Below the pieces are notes generated by a model. That model was given only the letters and a program-made list of their open reading frames with translations. It searched no databases and was not told where the DNA came from. From contig LR134135.1 in assembly GCA_900635465.1 (NCBI GenBank), positions 2,976,001-3,040,000 on the forward strand: a stretch of DNA of 64,000 nucleotides, in the 5' to 3' direction. The position numbers and the translations under genes were made by a program. Source of the DNA: Lelliottia amnigena. Its GTDB lineage: Bacteria > Pseudomonadota > Gammaproteobacteria > Enterobacterales > Enterobacteriaceae. This document shows, piece after piece, positions 32,306 to 42,378 of the stretch. The stretch's first letter is position 1. Every line of letters begins with the position of its first letter.

Positions 32306-32746
32306 TTACTGCTGACGATTAGAGTTACTGTTTTCCGGGTTAACCAGTTCACGGCGTGAACGCGTCGGTGTCCAGTCCAGAGCGCCGATGCGCACCAGAT
32401 AAACCAGACCGGCCAGTAGCACTAAAATGAAAATTGCGGCTTCGACAAAGCCCACCCATCCGCTTTCACGAATTGAGGTTGACCATGCGAACAGGTAGAG
32501 CGCTTCAACGTCGAAGATCACGAAGAACATGGCCACCAGATAGAACTTGGCGGACAGGCGTAAGCGTGCAGTACCTACCGAATCGATACCCGATTCAAAT
32601 GGGGTGTTTTTGTGCCTTGCGCGGGCGCGACCGCCCAGGAACCAGCCGCCGATTAACATCAGGCAGCACAGACCTATGGCAACAATAAGAAAGATTGCGA
32701 ATGCCCAGTGATGAGCGACGACTTCTGTGGATGTTGACATACTCAT
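32306..32746 (-). CDS. nuoA: NADH-quinone oxidoreductase subunit A
   Basis: Small membrane subunit of complex I with three helices, 146 residues (E. coli 147). It starts [16 protein letters not shown]. Conserved acidic segments FESGIDSVG and [11 protein letters not shown] near the quinone chamber are present. First gene of the nuo operon, with a long promoter region upstream shared with the end of lrhA. Confidence 0.97.
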   Translation of the reverse strand: MSMSTSTEVVAHHWAFAIFLIVAIGLCCLMLIGGWFLGGRARARHKNTPFESGIDSVGTARLRLSAKFYLVAMFFVIFDVEALYLFAWSTSIRESGWVGFVEAAIFILVLLAGLVYLVRIGALDWTPTRSRRELVNPENSNSNRQQ

Positions 32747-33292
32747 TGCTTACTCATCAAAAGTGATACCTATAGCTCTGCTCTTACTGGCAGATGGACA
32801 TCACATCGATTCATGGGGAGGAATAAATAACCTTACATCGACTGTCAGAAATGAGACATAGACAGCAAAATGATGTGGTTTTTTACTCCTTTCTATAACC
32901 TTTTGTCAACTTTAACAAAGGTTTCTTCACATTAAATCACACGGATCAATTCTCATTAACATTTCATGCCCTTTAACCCTGGTGGGTGGATGACTTTACG
33001 TCAACTGCATGCTGTTGAATCGTGTCCGTTTTGCAGTAAAAGTAATATTACCCTCCTATTTTGACAGGATTTGCCGCTGATTCCTCCCCCCAAATGGGAG
33101 TATTTTCTTGATCTGAGACACGCTTTTGTTAATCCAATCAAAAAAACGGCAACATTTTTACTGTTTTTTTAACATTGGCACCTAAAACAAAATTTCAAAA
33201 TCAAAATGCCCATAAATCCATCAAAACTCATTATCCGGATGAAAATAAACAGATATTTCCAAAAGGCATAATAATAATATTGATATTATTGT
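32747..33292 (-). promoter_or_regulatory. Upstream region of the nuo operon, no gene
   Basis: About 545 bp of AT-rich sequence between nuoA and the lrhA terminator. No convincing reading frame is seen on either strand. In E. coli the corresponding region carries the nuo promoter and sites for anaerobic and nitrate regulators. I could not assign a single clear -35/-10 pair or regulator site here. Confidence 0.5.
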
Positions 33293-33340
33293 CAAAAAAA
33301 AACCACTCCGCGAGAATGACTCGCGAGTGGTCTTTTTTTA
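33293..33340. terminator. Bidirectional-looking terminator after lrhA
   Basis: A nine-A run, then ACCACT with CGCGAG, loop AATGA, CTCGCG with AGTGGT, then a seven-T run. The stem has one bulged C. On the minus strand it follows the lrhA stop by about 40 bp and ends in a long U tract, so it is the likely lrhA terminator. Confidence 0.85.
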
Positions 33341-33376
33341 CAATTACAAATTGTTACGAGAATTGTAGGATCCGGA

Positions 33377-34315
33377 TCACTGAAAATCCTTTTCAGTAAC
33401 AAGGGAATCATCCCCCCCTTCAGGAGTAAGATTCTCGAATTGCCATGGATTGTGGTAGCTCACCATCGCGTCGAACACGATTTTCGCCAGTTCATTATTG
33501 CTGGCTGTGTTATGACAAAGGAGATATTCCGTGTCCGGGAGAGTTGGCAGTCCATCTGCACGGCCTAACACACGTAAATCTGGACTCATCATCTCAACAG
33601 GACGTGCCGTGACACCCAGCCCTGCCTTAACAGCGGCACGTACGGCCGGCAATGTTGAAGCAACATAGGCCAGACGCCATGGAATATTGGCTTCATTCAG
33701 CGCATTAAGCGCCATATCGCGGAATGGGCTCGGATCGTCTAGCAGCACCAACGGAATAGGGTCGCCTTTTTGCAGCACATATTCTGCAGCGCAGTACCAA
33801 TGCGTTGGGGACGTTCGCAGCGTCAAACAATCAAACTGTCCAGGACGATGTGTTGTCACCACCAGATCGACCTGATGCTCTTTCAGCATATCAATCATAA
33901 ACGCATTGCGTTTTACGCTTACATCCAGGGCAAGCTTCGGATAAACCGAACTAATGCGATTAAGCAAAAAAGGCAAGATCGTATCAGCTGACTCATCAGA
34001 TGCACCTAAGGTCAAAACACCCTGAAGGTTGCTAAACATTAATGACATACATGCTTCGTCGTTGAAGCGAAGTATCTTCCTGGCGTAACCCAGAAGCTGA
34101 ATTCCATGCTCGGTTAAGAGCTTATTGCGGCCATGACGGGCAAAAAGCTCTTTACCGACAAGTTGTTCCAGCCGCTGCATTTGCTGACTAACAGCCGACT
34201 GGGTACGACACACAGCCGCAGCAGCGGCTGCAAATGTATTGAGATCAGCGACCGCAACAAAAGTTCTCAGCAGATCGAGGTCGAGATTCATTATCGGACG
34301 ATTTGCATTTATCAT
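33377..34315 (-). CDS. lrhA: LysR-type regulator LrhA
   Basis: LysR-family transcription factor. In E. coli, LrhA represses the flagellar master operon flhDC and affects fimbriae and RpoS translation, and it activates its own gene. It has 312 residues as in E. coli. The N-terminal winged helix-turn-helix is at about residues 15-70 ([24 protein letters not shown] is its core region), and the effector domain follows from about residue 95. Its neighbours nuoA and alaA match the E. coli order. Confidence 0.94.
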   Translation of the reverse strand: MINANRPIMNLDLDLLRTFVAVADLNTFAAAAAAVCRTQSAVSQQMQRLEQLVGKELFARHGRNKLLTEHGIQLLGYARKILRFNDEACMSLMFSNLQGVLTLGASDESADTILPFLLNRISSVYPKLALDVSVKRNAFMIDMLKEHQVDLVVTTHRPGQFDCLTLRTSPTHWYCAAEYVLQKGDPIPLVLLDDPSPFRDMALNALNEANIPWRLAYVASTLPAVRAAVKAGLGVTARPVEMMSPDLRVLGRADGLPTLPDTEYLLCHNTASNNELAKIVFDAMVSYHNPWQFENLTPEGGDDSLVTEKDFQ

Positions 34316-35200
34316 ATCTATTCACTTACTAGTTGCTCGTGCGGAGCTGCCAGACCGGCAGACTACCTGACAGATAGTTATTGGCTGGTGTATAGCGAAA
34401 GTCAGAAACAACGTTCCATGACGATAATTTTATTCTCTTAAACGTTAAGAATATTTAGAGGTTTTGCCGATCCAGGTAAATTCCATTAAAGAAATTTCAA
34501 ATCAGCCTCATCTTTCAGGCAACACGGCTACAGCAGCAAAAGTGTCGCATATCCGTTATAACAGAGATAATTCTTACAATAACAATCAATTAATACAGTC
34601 AAAACAGAAAAAAATACACTGAAATGTAAACATTCATCCGTTTACTGAGACAACATCTTAACTCAAACCCACTTTATTTATAAGTATTATCGCATCATCA
34701 CTGATTAAACGATGTTGATATAGCGCTAAACTAATTTTATTAAAATTAACGAAAGTTAAGATTTAAGCGTCAATAATAAATAAACATTAATTTAGATTAG
34801 GTTTATTCATTAATACTGCTTAACATTATTTTCACACGCGTAACGTTTGTCAAAATTAAACATGTACCAAAGATAGTAAGAAGCATTCCGATTTTACGAA
34901 AGGTCACGAGAAGAAACCATTCCAGACTCATCGACTTTAGTTGCTTTACCTTAATTTCAAACAGGATAAAATACAATAAAAATTTTACCCATCAAGATAT
35001 AACACTAAAAAACATTAATTAAGCAAACGTTTTGACCACATAAAAGCTATTTACTCAGTTAAAGACATTCCACATCATTTTATTCACTCTACAAAATCTT
35101 CTACTGCACACCCTTCAAAATGCCCCGCGGTGGGAGTACATTGTTTCGTGCTGACTTCCACGGCAGGGAGTGGCAATAACAGCTAAAAGGTCAAAGATTC
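34316..35200. other. Long AT-rich gap between lrhA and alaA
   Basis: 885 bp without a convincing gene on either strand. It is strongly AT-rich from about 34440 to 35100, unlike the flanking genes. It must hold the divergent promoters of lrhA (minus) and alaA (plus). E. coli also has a long gap here. AT-rich DNA of this kind is typical of H-NS-bound control regions, but that is inference. Confidence 0.55.
34445..34460. promoter_or_regulatory. Possible RcsB box upstream of lrhA
   Basis: TTAAGAATATTTAGAG resembles the RcsB/RcsAB box core TAAGAATATTC. It lies about 130 bp upstream of the lrhA start. RcsB is reported to regulate lrhA in E. coli. The match is imperfect, so this is only a candidate. 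Confidence 0.35.
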
Positions 35201-36418
35201 ATGTCCCCTATCGAAAAATCCAGCAAATTAGATAACGTCTGTTACGACATCCGCGGCCCCGTTCTCAAAGAGGCAAAACGCCTGGAAGAGGAAGGCAACA
35301 AAGTTCTGAAACTCAACATTGGTAACCCTGCGCCGTTTGGTTTTGATGCGCCGGACGAAATCCTCGTTGATGTGATTCGAAACCTTCCCACGGCCCAAGG
35401 CTACTGTGATTCAAAGGGGTTGTACTCCGCCCGTAAAGCGATCATGCAGCATTATCAGGCCCGTGGTATGCGTGATGTCACCGTTGAAGATATCTATATC
35501 GGTAACGGCGTTTCCGAATTGATCGTGCAGGCCATGCAGGCGCTGTTGAACAGCGGCGATGAGATGCTCGTTCCCGCGCCGGATTACCCGCTGTGGACTG
35601 CCGCCGTATCGCTTTCGAGCGGTAAAGCCGTGCATTATCTGTGTGATGAATCTTCTGACTGGTTCCCGGACCTTGACGATATCCGTTCTAAAATCACGCC
35701 GCGCACCCGTGGTATCGTTATTATCAACCCGAATAACCCAACCGGTGCGGTCTACTCCAAAGAGCTGTTAATGGAGATCGTTGAGATCGCCCGTCAGCAT
35801 AACCTGATCATTTACGCCGACGAGATTTACGACAAAATTCTGTACGACGCCGCACAGCACCACTCCATCGCGGCACTGGCACCCGATCTGCTAACGGTGA
35901 CATTTAACGGTTTGTCAAAAACTTACCGCGTGGCGGGTTTCCGCCAGGGATGGATGGTCCTTCATGGCCCGAAAAAGCACGCTAAAGGTTATATTGAAGG
36001 CCTTGAAATGCTGGCGTCTATGCGCCTGTGTGCAAACGTTCCGGCACAACACGCGATTCAGACCGCGCTTGGCGGGTATCAAAGCATCAGCGAATTTATC
36101 GTGCCGGGCGGGCGCCTGTACGAACAGCGTAACCGCGCGTGGGAATTGATTAATGATATTCCTGGCGTGTCGTGCGTGAAGCCAAATGGTGCGCTCTATA
36201 TGTTCCCGAAAATTGATGCAAAGCGCTTCAATATTCATGATGACCAGAAAATGGTACTCGATTTCCTGTTACAGGAAAAAGTGCTGCTGGTACAGGGTAC
36301 GGCGTTTAACTGGCCATGGCCTGACCACGTCCGTATTGTTACCTTACCTCGCGAAGACGAGCTTGAAATGGCAATCAGCCGATTTGGCCGTTTCCTGTCA
36401 GGTTACCATCAGCTCTAA
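35201..36418 (+). CDS. alaA: Glutamate-pyruvate aminotransferase AlaA
   Basis: Pyridoxal-phosphate aminotransferase (class I) that makes alanine from pyruvate and glutamate. It has 405 residues, identical in length to E. coli AlaA (YfbQ). The PLP lysine is in NGLSKTYRVAGFRQG near residue 240; NPNNPTGAVY and the phosphate-binding arginine (AGFRQG) are present. A long AT-rich promoter region precedes it and a terminator hairpin follows immediately. Confidence 0.96.
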   Translation: MSPIEKSSKLDNVCYDIRGPVLKEAKRLEEEGNKVLKLNIGNPAPFGFDAPDEILVDVIRNLPTAQGYCDSKGLYSARKAIMQHYQARGMRDVTVEDIYIGNGVSELIVQAMQALLNSGDEMLVPAPDYPLWTAAVSLSSGKAVHYLCDESSDWFPDLDDIRSKITPRTRGIVIINPNNPTGAVYSKELLMEIVEIARQHNLIIYADEIYDKILYDAAQHHSIAALAPDLLTVTFNGLSKTYRVAGFRQGWMVLHGPKKHAKGYIEGLEMLASMRLCANVPAQHAIQTALGGYQSISEFIVPGGRLYEQRNRAWELINDIPGVSCVKPNGALYMFPKIDAKRFNIHDDQKMVLDFLLQEKVLLVQGTAFNWPWPDHVRIVTLPREDELEMAISRFGRFLSGYHQL

Positions 36419-36423
36419 CCTTC

Positions 36424-36452
36424 ATCAGGCTGCCCACGGCAGCCTGATTTGC
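36424..36452 (+). terminator. Terminator after alaA
   Basis: ATCAGGCTGCC (36424-36434), loop CAC, GGCAGCCTGAT (36438-36448), then TTGCATCTT. A strong 11-bp stem with a short T tail, 5 bp after the alaA stop. Confidence 0.75.
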
Positions 36453-36511
36453 ATCTTGCCTCCCCTCCCCGCACAATGAAATCTGTCGCCGTGAAAGACA
36501 AAAGGTAACTT

Positions 36512-37111
36512 ATGAGTCAAAGTCATTTCTTCGCCCATCTCTCCCGCCTGAAACTCATCAACCGCTGGCCGCTGATGCGCAATGTGCGTACTGAAAATGT
36601 GTCTGAGCACAGTTTGCAGGTAGCTATGGTCGCCCATGCGCTGGCGGCGATTAAAAATCGCAAATTCAATGGGAAAGTCAACGCCGAACGCATTGCCCTG
36701 CTGGCGATGTATCACGATGCGTCAGAAGTGTTAACGGGCGATTTACCGACGCCAGTAAAATATTTCAACTCGCAGATTGCGCAAGAATATAAAGCCATTG
36801 AAAAGATCGCCCAACAGAAGCTGGTTGATATGGTTCCGGAGGAGTTACGCGATATTTTTGCTCCTCTGATCGACGAGCATCAGTGCAGCGAAGAAGAGAG
36901 ATTACTGGTGAAACAGGCCGATGCTCTGTGCGCCTATCTGAAATGTCTGGAAGAACTCTCCGCGGGCAACAATGAATTCCTGTTAGCGAAATCGCGCCTG
37001 GAAAAAACACTGGAATCACGGCGCAGTGAGGAGATGGATTATTTCATGCAGGTGTTTGTGCCGAGTTTTCAGCTGTCGCTGGATGAGATAAGTCAGGATT
37101 CACCACTGTAA
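36512..37111 (+). CDS. yfbR: 5'-Deoxynucleotidase YfbR
   Basis: HD-domain phosphohydrolase that dephosphorylates deoxyribonucleoside 5'-monophosphates. It has 199 residues, identical to E. coli length. The metal ligands are His33 (SEHSLQ) and His68-Asp69 ([12 protein letters not shown]); a later aspartate lies in [11 protein letters not shown]. Convergent with yfbS, with a hairpin between them. Confidence 0.95.
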   Translation: MSQSHFFAHLSRLKLINRWPLMRNVRTENVSEHSLQVAMVAHALAAIKNRKFNGKVNAERIALLAMYHDASEVLTGDLPTPVKYFNSQIAQEYKAIEKIAQQKLVDMVPEELRDIFAPLIDEHQCSEEERLLVKQADALCAYLKCLEELSAGNNEFLLAKSRLEKTLESRRSEEMDYFMQVFVPSFQLSLDEISQDSPL

Positions 37112-37116
37112 CCGTC

Positions 37117-37138
37117 TCGCCCGGTGAGTGCCGGGCGA
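37117..37138. terminator. Hairpin between convergent yfbR and yfbS
   Basis: TCGCCCGG (37117-37124), loop TGAGTG, CCGGGCGA (37131-37138). The stem is perfect but there is no long T run in either direction (ATAAAT on the plus side), so it is a weak terminator or a REP-like unit. Confidence 0.5.
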
Positions 37139-37143
37139 ATAAA

Positions 37144-38976
37144 TCAGAACGGGAAAAACACCGGGATCAGCACGACGCACACCATCATCACTAAAAGCGT
37201 AAACGGCACGCCAAGCTTGACGAAATCACTGAATTTATAATTTCCTGGCCCCAACACCAGCGTATTGACCGGTGATGACACGGGCGTCATAAACGCAGCG
37301 GAAGCCGCCATCGCCACCATCATGGCAAACGGATAAGGCGATACCCCCATTGATTTCGCCATCGCCAAAGCGATGGGCGCCATCAATACTGCCGTTGCGG
37401 TATTGGAGATAAAGAGTCCAATCGACGCGCACATCACGAACAGACACACCAGCATCATGTAAGGCCCGTAACCCCCGCCGACGTCCATCAATCCTTTAAC
37501 GACTAAATCCACGCCGCCTGTTTTTTGCAGTGCAAGGGCAAAAGGCATCATCCCCACGATAAGAATAATGCTCGGCCAATGGATGGCTTTATAGGCGCTT
37601 TCGGCGTCGATACAGCGGAATTTCCCCATCAGCAAGCAGGCAACTATCGCGGCGATAGGATTCGGAATTTCGTCGGTCAGCATCAAAGCCACCATGAGCA
37701 CCAGACAGAAAATGGCGTGTGGAGCCTGGCTGTGCGCGGGCGATGCATCGCTCTCTTCTACGGGCATATTCAACACCACAAAATCGCGTCCTTTTTGCCC
37801 CAACTGGTTGATGAGTTTCCAGTTTCCGACGACCAGGAAGATGTCGCCCAACTGTAACGGCTCATCCACTAATGCCCCTTCAACCGCAACGCCATCACGC
37901 TTTAACCCAACAACGTTAAGGCCATACCGGGTACGAAAACCCATTTCACGCACAGTTTTGCCCAGCAGTTCGGATTCAGGGATAAGCGAAACTTCCGCCA
38001 TTCCGACGTCAAGCGCCTGATCGGAGAAATATTCCCCGCGCAGCACCATCGGCTCGAGCAGTTGTTCAGCACAAAACTCACGTAAATCGACATCTGCCGT
38101 CGACATATCGATCAGTAAAACGTCTCGTGCACGAAACTCCGATACCCCGTTGACGTTGACGATGACGCGACGAAACCGCCGCCAGCGTTCGACACCAATA
38201 ATATTCGCGCCATAGCGCTCGCGCAGCTTGAGATCGTCAAGACGCTGGCCGATCAGGGGCGAACCCGGGCGGATAGCCAGACGGCGTGCCCGCCCGGTGA
38301 GGCGATACTCTTTGATCAGATCGCGAAAAGTCCGTCGACGCCAGCCATCTTTATTTTTATGGAGGGGATCCCCTTTCAGGGCAAAACGGGTCAGCAGCAT
38401 GTAAAACACGCCGAGTACCAGCACGACCAATCCAATAGGCGTCACGCTAAAGAAGCTGAAACCTGCGTATCCTTCTCGCAACAGCTCGCTGTTCACCACC
38501 AGATTCGGCGGCGTCGCCACGAGCGTCATCATCCCACTGATGAGCCCTGCAAAACTCAGCGGCATCATTAACCGCGAGGGTGACGTTTGCATACGCATTG
38601 AGACGCTTAACACGACCGGGATGAAAATGGCGACCACGCCAGTGGAGCTCATAAATGCGCCAAGCCCTGCCACAGTGAGCATCAGGTAAATGAGCATCTT
38701 GGTTTCACTGCTACCCGCCACTTTTACCAGCCACGAGCCCATCACCGTCGCCACTCCGGTTCGGACCAGTCCGTCACCAATAATAAAGAGGGCGGCAATC
38801 AGAATGACGTTGGGATCGCTAAAGCCAGAGAACGCTTCAGAAAGCGTTAGCGTACCGCTCAGTACGAACGCAACAATAACCAGCAGCGCAACGGCGTCCA
38901 TGCGTACTTTGCCGGTTGCAAAGAGGATAATGGCGATAGCGAGCAGGCTGAGCACCCAAATCAATTCACCGTTCAC
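37144..38976 (-). CDS. yfbS: Putative anion transporter YfbS
   Basis: Inner-membrane protein of the divalent anion:sodium symporter type, 610 residues as in E. coli YfbS. Hydrophobic N-terminal (about 1-200) and C-terminal (about 410-610) halves flank a soluble middle with two TrkA-C-like (RCK_C) domains, recognisable by [20 protein letters not shown] and [19 protein letters not shown]. The substrate is unknown. Its start lies 74 bp downstream of the convergently oriented hxpA end on the same strand, with a terminator between. Confidence 0.92.
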   Translation of the reverse strand: MNGELIWVLSLLAIAIILFATGKVRMDAVALLVIVAFVLSGTLTLSEAFSGFSDPNVILIAALFIIGDGLVRTGVATVMGSWLVKVAGSSETKMLIYLMLTVAGLGAFMSSTGVVAIFIPVVLSVSMRMQTSPSRLMMPLSFAGLISGMMTLVATPPNLVVNSELLREGYAGFSFFSVTPIGLVVLVLGVFYMLLTRFALKGDPLHKNKDGWRRRTFRDLIKEYRLTGRARRLAIRPGSPLIGQRLDDLKLRERYGANIIGVERWRRFRRVIVNVNGVSEFRARDVLLIDMSTADVDLREFCAEQLLEPMVLRGEYFSDQALDVGMAEVSLIPESELLGKTVREMGFRTRYGLNVVGLKRDGVAVEGALVDEPLQLGDIFLVVGNWKLINQLGQKGRDFVVLNMPVEESDASPAHSQAPHAIFCLVLMVALMLTDEIPNPIAAIVACLLMGKFRCIDAESAYKAIHWPSIILIVGMMPFALALQKTGGVDLVVKGLMDVGGGYGPYMMLVCLFVMCASIGLFISNTATAVLMAPIALAMAKSMGVSPYPFAMMVAMAASAAFMTPVSSPVNTLVLGPGNYKFSDFVKLGVPFTLLVMMVCVVLIPVFFPF

Positions 38977-39014
38977 AACATGTCCTTGTCAGGGAAAAGA
39001 AGACATTTTGCCAC

Positions 39015-39039
39015 AAAAAGGCCCCAACAATGTGGGGCC
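39015..39039 (-). terminator. Terminator after hxpA
   Basis: GGCCCCA (39020-39026) and TGGGGCC (39033-39039); on the minus strand the stem is followed by TTTTTGTGG. It lies 12 bp beyond the hxpA stop. Confidence 0.85.
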
Positions 39040-39050
39040 AATTCATGGGG

Positions 39051-39710
39051 TTATATTTTCAGGGAGACGGTCACATTCCCGTCTGAATTCCTGTGGACGT
39101 CAAGCGTCTCGAGAGAGGAGATCACGAAGTCGACTTCGTCCAGTCGGGGTGAACCGGCCGGCACGTTGACGGCAATCACATGGCTGCCAGCGTTAAGGCC
39201 TGCCAGCACACCGGCGGCGGCGTCTTCGACCACAACGCAATCGGCAGGGTGAAGTCCCAGCAATTCCGCCCCCAACAAAAAGGCGTCAGGCTCAGGTTTA
39301 CCGCGCTTAACACGTTCTGCCGTGACGAAAACTTCCGGTAACGGGAGGCCCGCCGCTTTGTGGCGCGCATGCGCAACCGGAATCGAACCTGACGTCACAA
39401 TTGCCCATGGAATGTGCGCTTCATTCAAATGCTGGAGCAGTTCAATTGCACCCGGCAACGCAACGATGCCGTCGGTATCGGCCGCTTCGATTTGCTCCAG
39501 ATACGTGAACTCGGACTGAATTTCCTCTTCGCTTCTTCCAGGCAGAAAATGGCGGAGAGAAGTAATGGCCTGTTTGCCATGGATAAAATTCAGTACATCC
39601 TGATGGTGAATGCCATGCCTGTCGGCCCAATGGCACCATGAACGCTCGACAACCGGCAGCGAATCCACCAGCGTACCGTCCAGATCAAACAGAAAACCTT
39701 TACACTGCAC
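39051..39710 (-). CDS. hxpA: Sugar phosphatase HxpA (YfbT)
   Basis: HAD-superfamily phosphatase acting on hexose and pentose phosphates in E. coli. Motif I is FLFDLDGTLVDS at the N-terminus, motif II VTSGS, and motif III/IV KRGKPEPDAFLLG with VVVEDAAAG. I chose the GTG at 39710 (MQCKGFLFDLDGT, 219 residues) because it lines up with E. coli MRCKGFLFD and is spaced about 5 nt from a GAGGGG ribosome-binding site. A GTG two codons upstream (39716) is an alternative. Confidence 0.92.
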   Translation of the reverse strand: MQCKGFLFDLDGTLVDSLPVVERSWCHWADRHGIHHQDVLNFIHGKQAITSLRHFLPGRSEEEIQSEFTYLEQIEAADTDGIVALPGAIELLQHLNEAHIPWAIVTSGSIPVAHARHKAAGLPLPEVFVTAERVKRGKPEPDAFLLGAELLGLHPADCVVVEDAAAGVLAGLNAGSHVIAVNVPAGSPRLDEVDFVISSLETLDVHRNSDGNVTVSLKI

Positions 39711-39720
39711 ATTCACCCCC

Positions 39721-40286
<566 letters not shown>

Positions 40287-40306
40287 ACAACCGTTTCGAT
40301 GATCAA

Positions 40307-40762
40307 TCACAAGTCATCAAGGAATGTTTTATCAAGTTGCTTAAACGCCCGCTTGAGCGTATCCGCCAGCGCCTGATAATCGGGTTTGCCTTCGACCGGA
40401 GCGAGCGCTTGCCCTGCTTCCTGAAGTTTGCCGCGCACTTCATAAAACCAGTGTAAAATAGTAGGTGGCAGCGGCGTAACAGAGCGTTTACCCAGCCACC
40501 ATAAACCCTGCATGGGCAGCGTAAGCGCAAAGAGTGCGGTGGCGACAGCCGGGCCAAGTTGGCCACCTAACGCTATCTGCCAGCAAAGGGTAAACACCGC
40601 GATCGGCGGCATAAAGCGAATCGCATAGCGCGTCATACGGATGACACGATTTTCGACAAACACTGGCGCAAGGCGTTTTTCCAACGGCCACGTCTTTGCA
40701 TAATGCTGTCCCCGACGAAACAGACTGAAGAAGTTCACGGAGGGGTTTTCAGGTGTCGACAT
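40307..40762 (-). CDS. yfbV: UPF0208 membrane protein YfbV
   Basis: Inner-membrane protein with two predicted helices in the middle ([17 protein letters not shown] and [17 protein letters not shown]). It has 151 residues, the E. coli length. I recall that E. coli YfbV is connected with insulating the Ter macrodomain from neighbouring DNA; this cannot be seen from sequence. Divergent from ackA, the usual neighbour. Confidence 0.9.
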   Translation of the reverse strand: MSTPENPSVNFFSLFRRGQHYAKTWPLEKRLAPVFVENRVIRMTRYAIRFMPPIAVFTLCWQIALGGQLGPAVATALFALTLPMQGLWWLGKRSVTPLPPTILHWFYEVRGKLQEAGQALAPVEGKPDYQALADTLKRAFKQLDKTFLDDL

Positions 40763-41099
40763 GGCTGTACCTCAACTTCACATATAAAATTTAAAATTTT
40801 CGTGCAAATCCACAACACGCCATGACAACGTTCAAAATATTTTGTCATCGCTACCCAGTATCGGGTATTCTGTGCCAGCCTCAAAGGGCCTTAGACGAGA
40901 ATCGTTAACTCGTCAAATTATCGCATATTATGCCATTGTCTGAAAATCGTTCAAAATGGCGTAAAATCATATGGATTTCTTTCATCATGCCAGAAAGTTT
41001 GTTTGGCATGATGTTAATCATAAATGTCTGAGTCATCTTGCGTTACGCTTTTAGACTCACTGACGTTTTTTTAGCCACGTATCAATAGTAGGTACTTCC
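40763..41099 (+). promoter_or_regulatory. ackA upstream region with a likely sigma-70 promoter
   Basis: 337 bp without a gene. TTGTCA (40842-40847) and TATTCT (40866-40871), 18 bp apart, form a plausible sigma-70 promoter pointing to ackA, giving a leader of about 220 nt. The ribosome-binding site is GTAGGT just before ATG 41100. Confidence 0.45.
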
Positions 41100-42302
41100 A
41101 TGTCGAGTAAGTTAGTACTGGTTCTGAACTGCGGTAGTTCTTCCCTCAAATTTGCCATCATCGATGCAATCAACGGTGAAGAGTACCTCTCTGGTTTGTC
41201 CGAGTGTTTCCATCTTCCTGAAGCACGTATCAAATGGAAAATGGACGGTAGCAAACAAGAAGCGGCTTTAGGTGCAGGCGCCGCTCACAGTGAAGCGCTG
41301 AACTTTATCGTTAACACTATTCTGGCACAAAAACCAGAACTGTCTGCTCAGCTGACCTCAATTGGTCATCGTATCGTCCACGGCGGCGAAAAATACACCA
41401 AATCCGTGATCATTGATGAGACCGTGATTCAGGGTATTAAAGATGCAGCACCATTTGCACCGCTGCACAACCCGGCTCACCTGATCGGTATCTACGAAGC
41501 GCTGAAATCCTTCCCGCATCTGAAAGACAAAAACGTGGCTGTGTTCGATACTGCGTTCCATCAGACCATGCCGGAAGAGTCTTACCTCTATGCCCTGCCG
41601 TACAAACTCTACAAAGAACATGGCGTACGTCGCTATGGCGCACACGGCACCAGCCACTTCTATGTGACTCAGGAAGCGGCAAAAGTCCTGAACAAGCCGG
41701 TTGAAGAAGTGAACATCATCACTTGCCACCTGGGCAACGGCGGTTCTGTTTCTGCTATCCGTAACGGCAAATGTGTTGATACTTCTATGGGTCTGACCCC
41801 GCTGGAAGGTCTGGTGATGGGTACGCGTTCCGGTGACATCGATCCGGCGATTATCTTCCACCTGCACGACACTCTGGGCATGAGCGTTGACGACATCAAC
41901 AAAATGCTGACCAAAGAGTCTGGCCTGCTGGGTCTGACCGAAGTCACCAGCGACTGCCGTTATGTTGAAGACAACTACGCAGATAAAGAAGACGCAAAAC
42001 GTGCCATGGACGTTTACTGCCACCGTCTGGCGAAATACATCGGTTCTTACACTGCACTGATGGACGGTCGTCTGGATGCTGTTGTCTTCACCGGTGGTAT
42101 CGGTGAAAACGCCGCGATGGTTCGCGAACTGTCCCTGGGCAAACTGGGCGTTCTGGGCTTCGAAGTTGATCACGAACGTAACCTGGCTGCTCGTTTCGGC
42201 AAATCCGGTTACATCAACAAAGAAGGCACCCGTCTGGCGATGGTTATCCCAACCAATGAAGAGTTGGTCATCGCACAAGACGCAAACCGTCTGACTGCCT
42301 AA
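41100..42302 (+). CDS. ackA: Acetate kinase AckA
   Basis: Converts acetyl phosphate and ADP to acetate and ATP (reversible). It has 400 residues, the E. coli length. The N-terminal phosphate-binding motif [12 protein letters not shown], the substrate histidine region [10 protein letters not shown] and the nucleotide-binding segment [15 protein letters not shown] are all present. It forms an operon with pta, 76 bp downstream. Codon use is strongly biased (many CTG, GGT, CGT), as expected for a highly expressed gene. Confidence 0.98.
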   Translation: MSSKLVLVLNCGSSSLKFAIIDAINGEEYLSGLSECFHLPEARIKWKMDGSKQEAALGAGAAHSEALNFIVNTILAQKPELSAQLTSIGHRIVHGGEKYTKSVIIDETVIQGIKDAAPFAPLHNPAHLIGIYEALKSFPHLKDKNVAVFDTAFHQTMPEESYLYALPYKLYKEHGVRRYGAHGTSHFYVTQEAAKVLNKPVEEVNIITCHLGNGGSVSAIRNGKCVDTSMGLTPLEGLVMGTRSGDIDPAIIFHLHDTLGMSVDDINKMLTKESGLLGLTEVTSDCRYVEDNYADKEDAKRAMDVYCHRLAKYIGSYTALMDGRLDAVVFTGGIGENAAMVRELSLGKLGVLGFEVDHERNLAARFGKSGYINKEGTRLAMVIPTNEELVIAQDANRLTA

Positions 42303-42307
42303 TACCA

Positions 42308-42330
42308 CACCGCCAGCCTTGCTGGCGGTG
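42308..42330 (+). terminator. Strong hairpin between ackA and pta (attenuator?)
   Basis: CACCGCCAGC (42308-42317), loop CTT, GCTGGCGGTG (42321-42330), then CTGTTTTGT. The 10-bp stem with an interrupted T tail could partly terminate and lower pta relative to ackA. Confidence 0.6.
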
Positions 42331-42378
42331 CTGTTTTGTACCCCGCCCACTGCGGCGGTAACCAAAAGAGGATAAACC

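Noticed and set aside
33175..33399. Small 74-codon open frame upstream of nuoA
   Set aside because: It spans the lrhA terminator, is composed of low-complexity AT-rich codons and has no ribosome-binding site.
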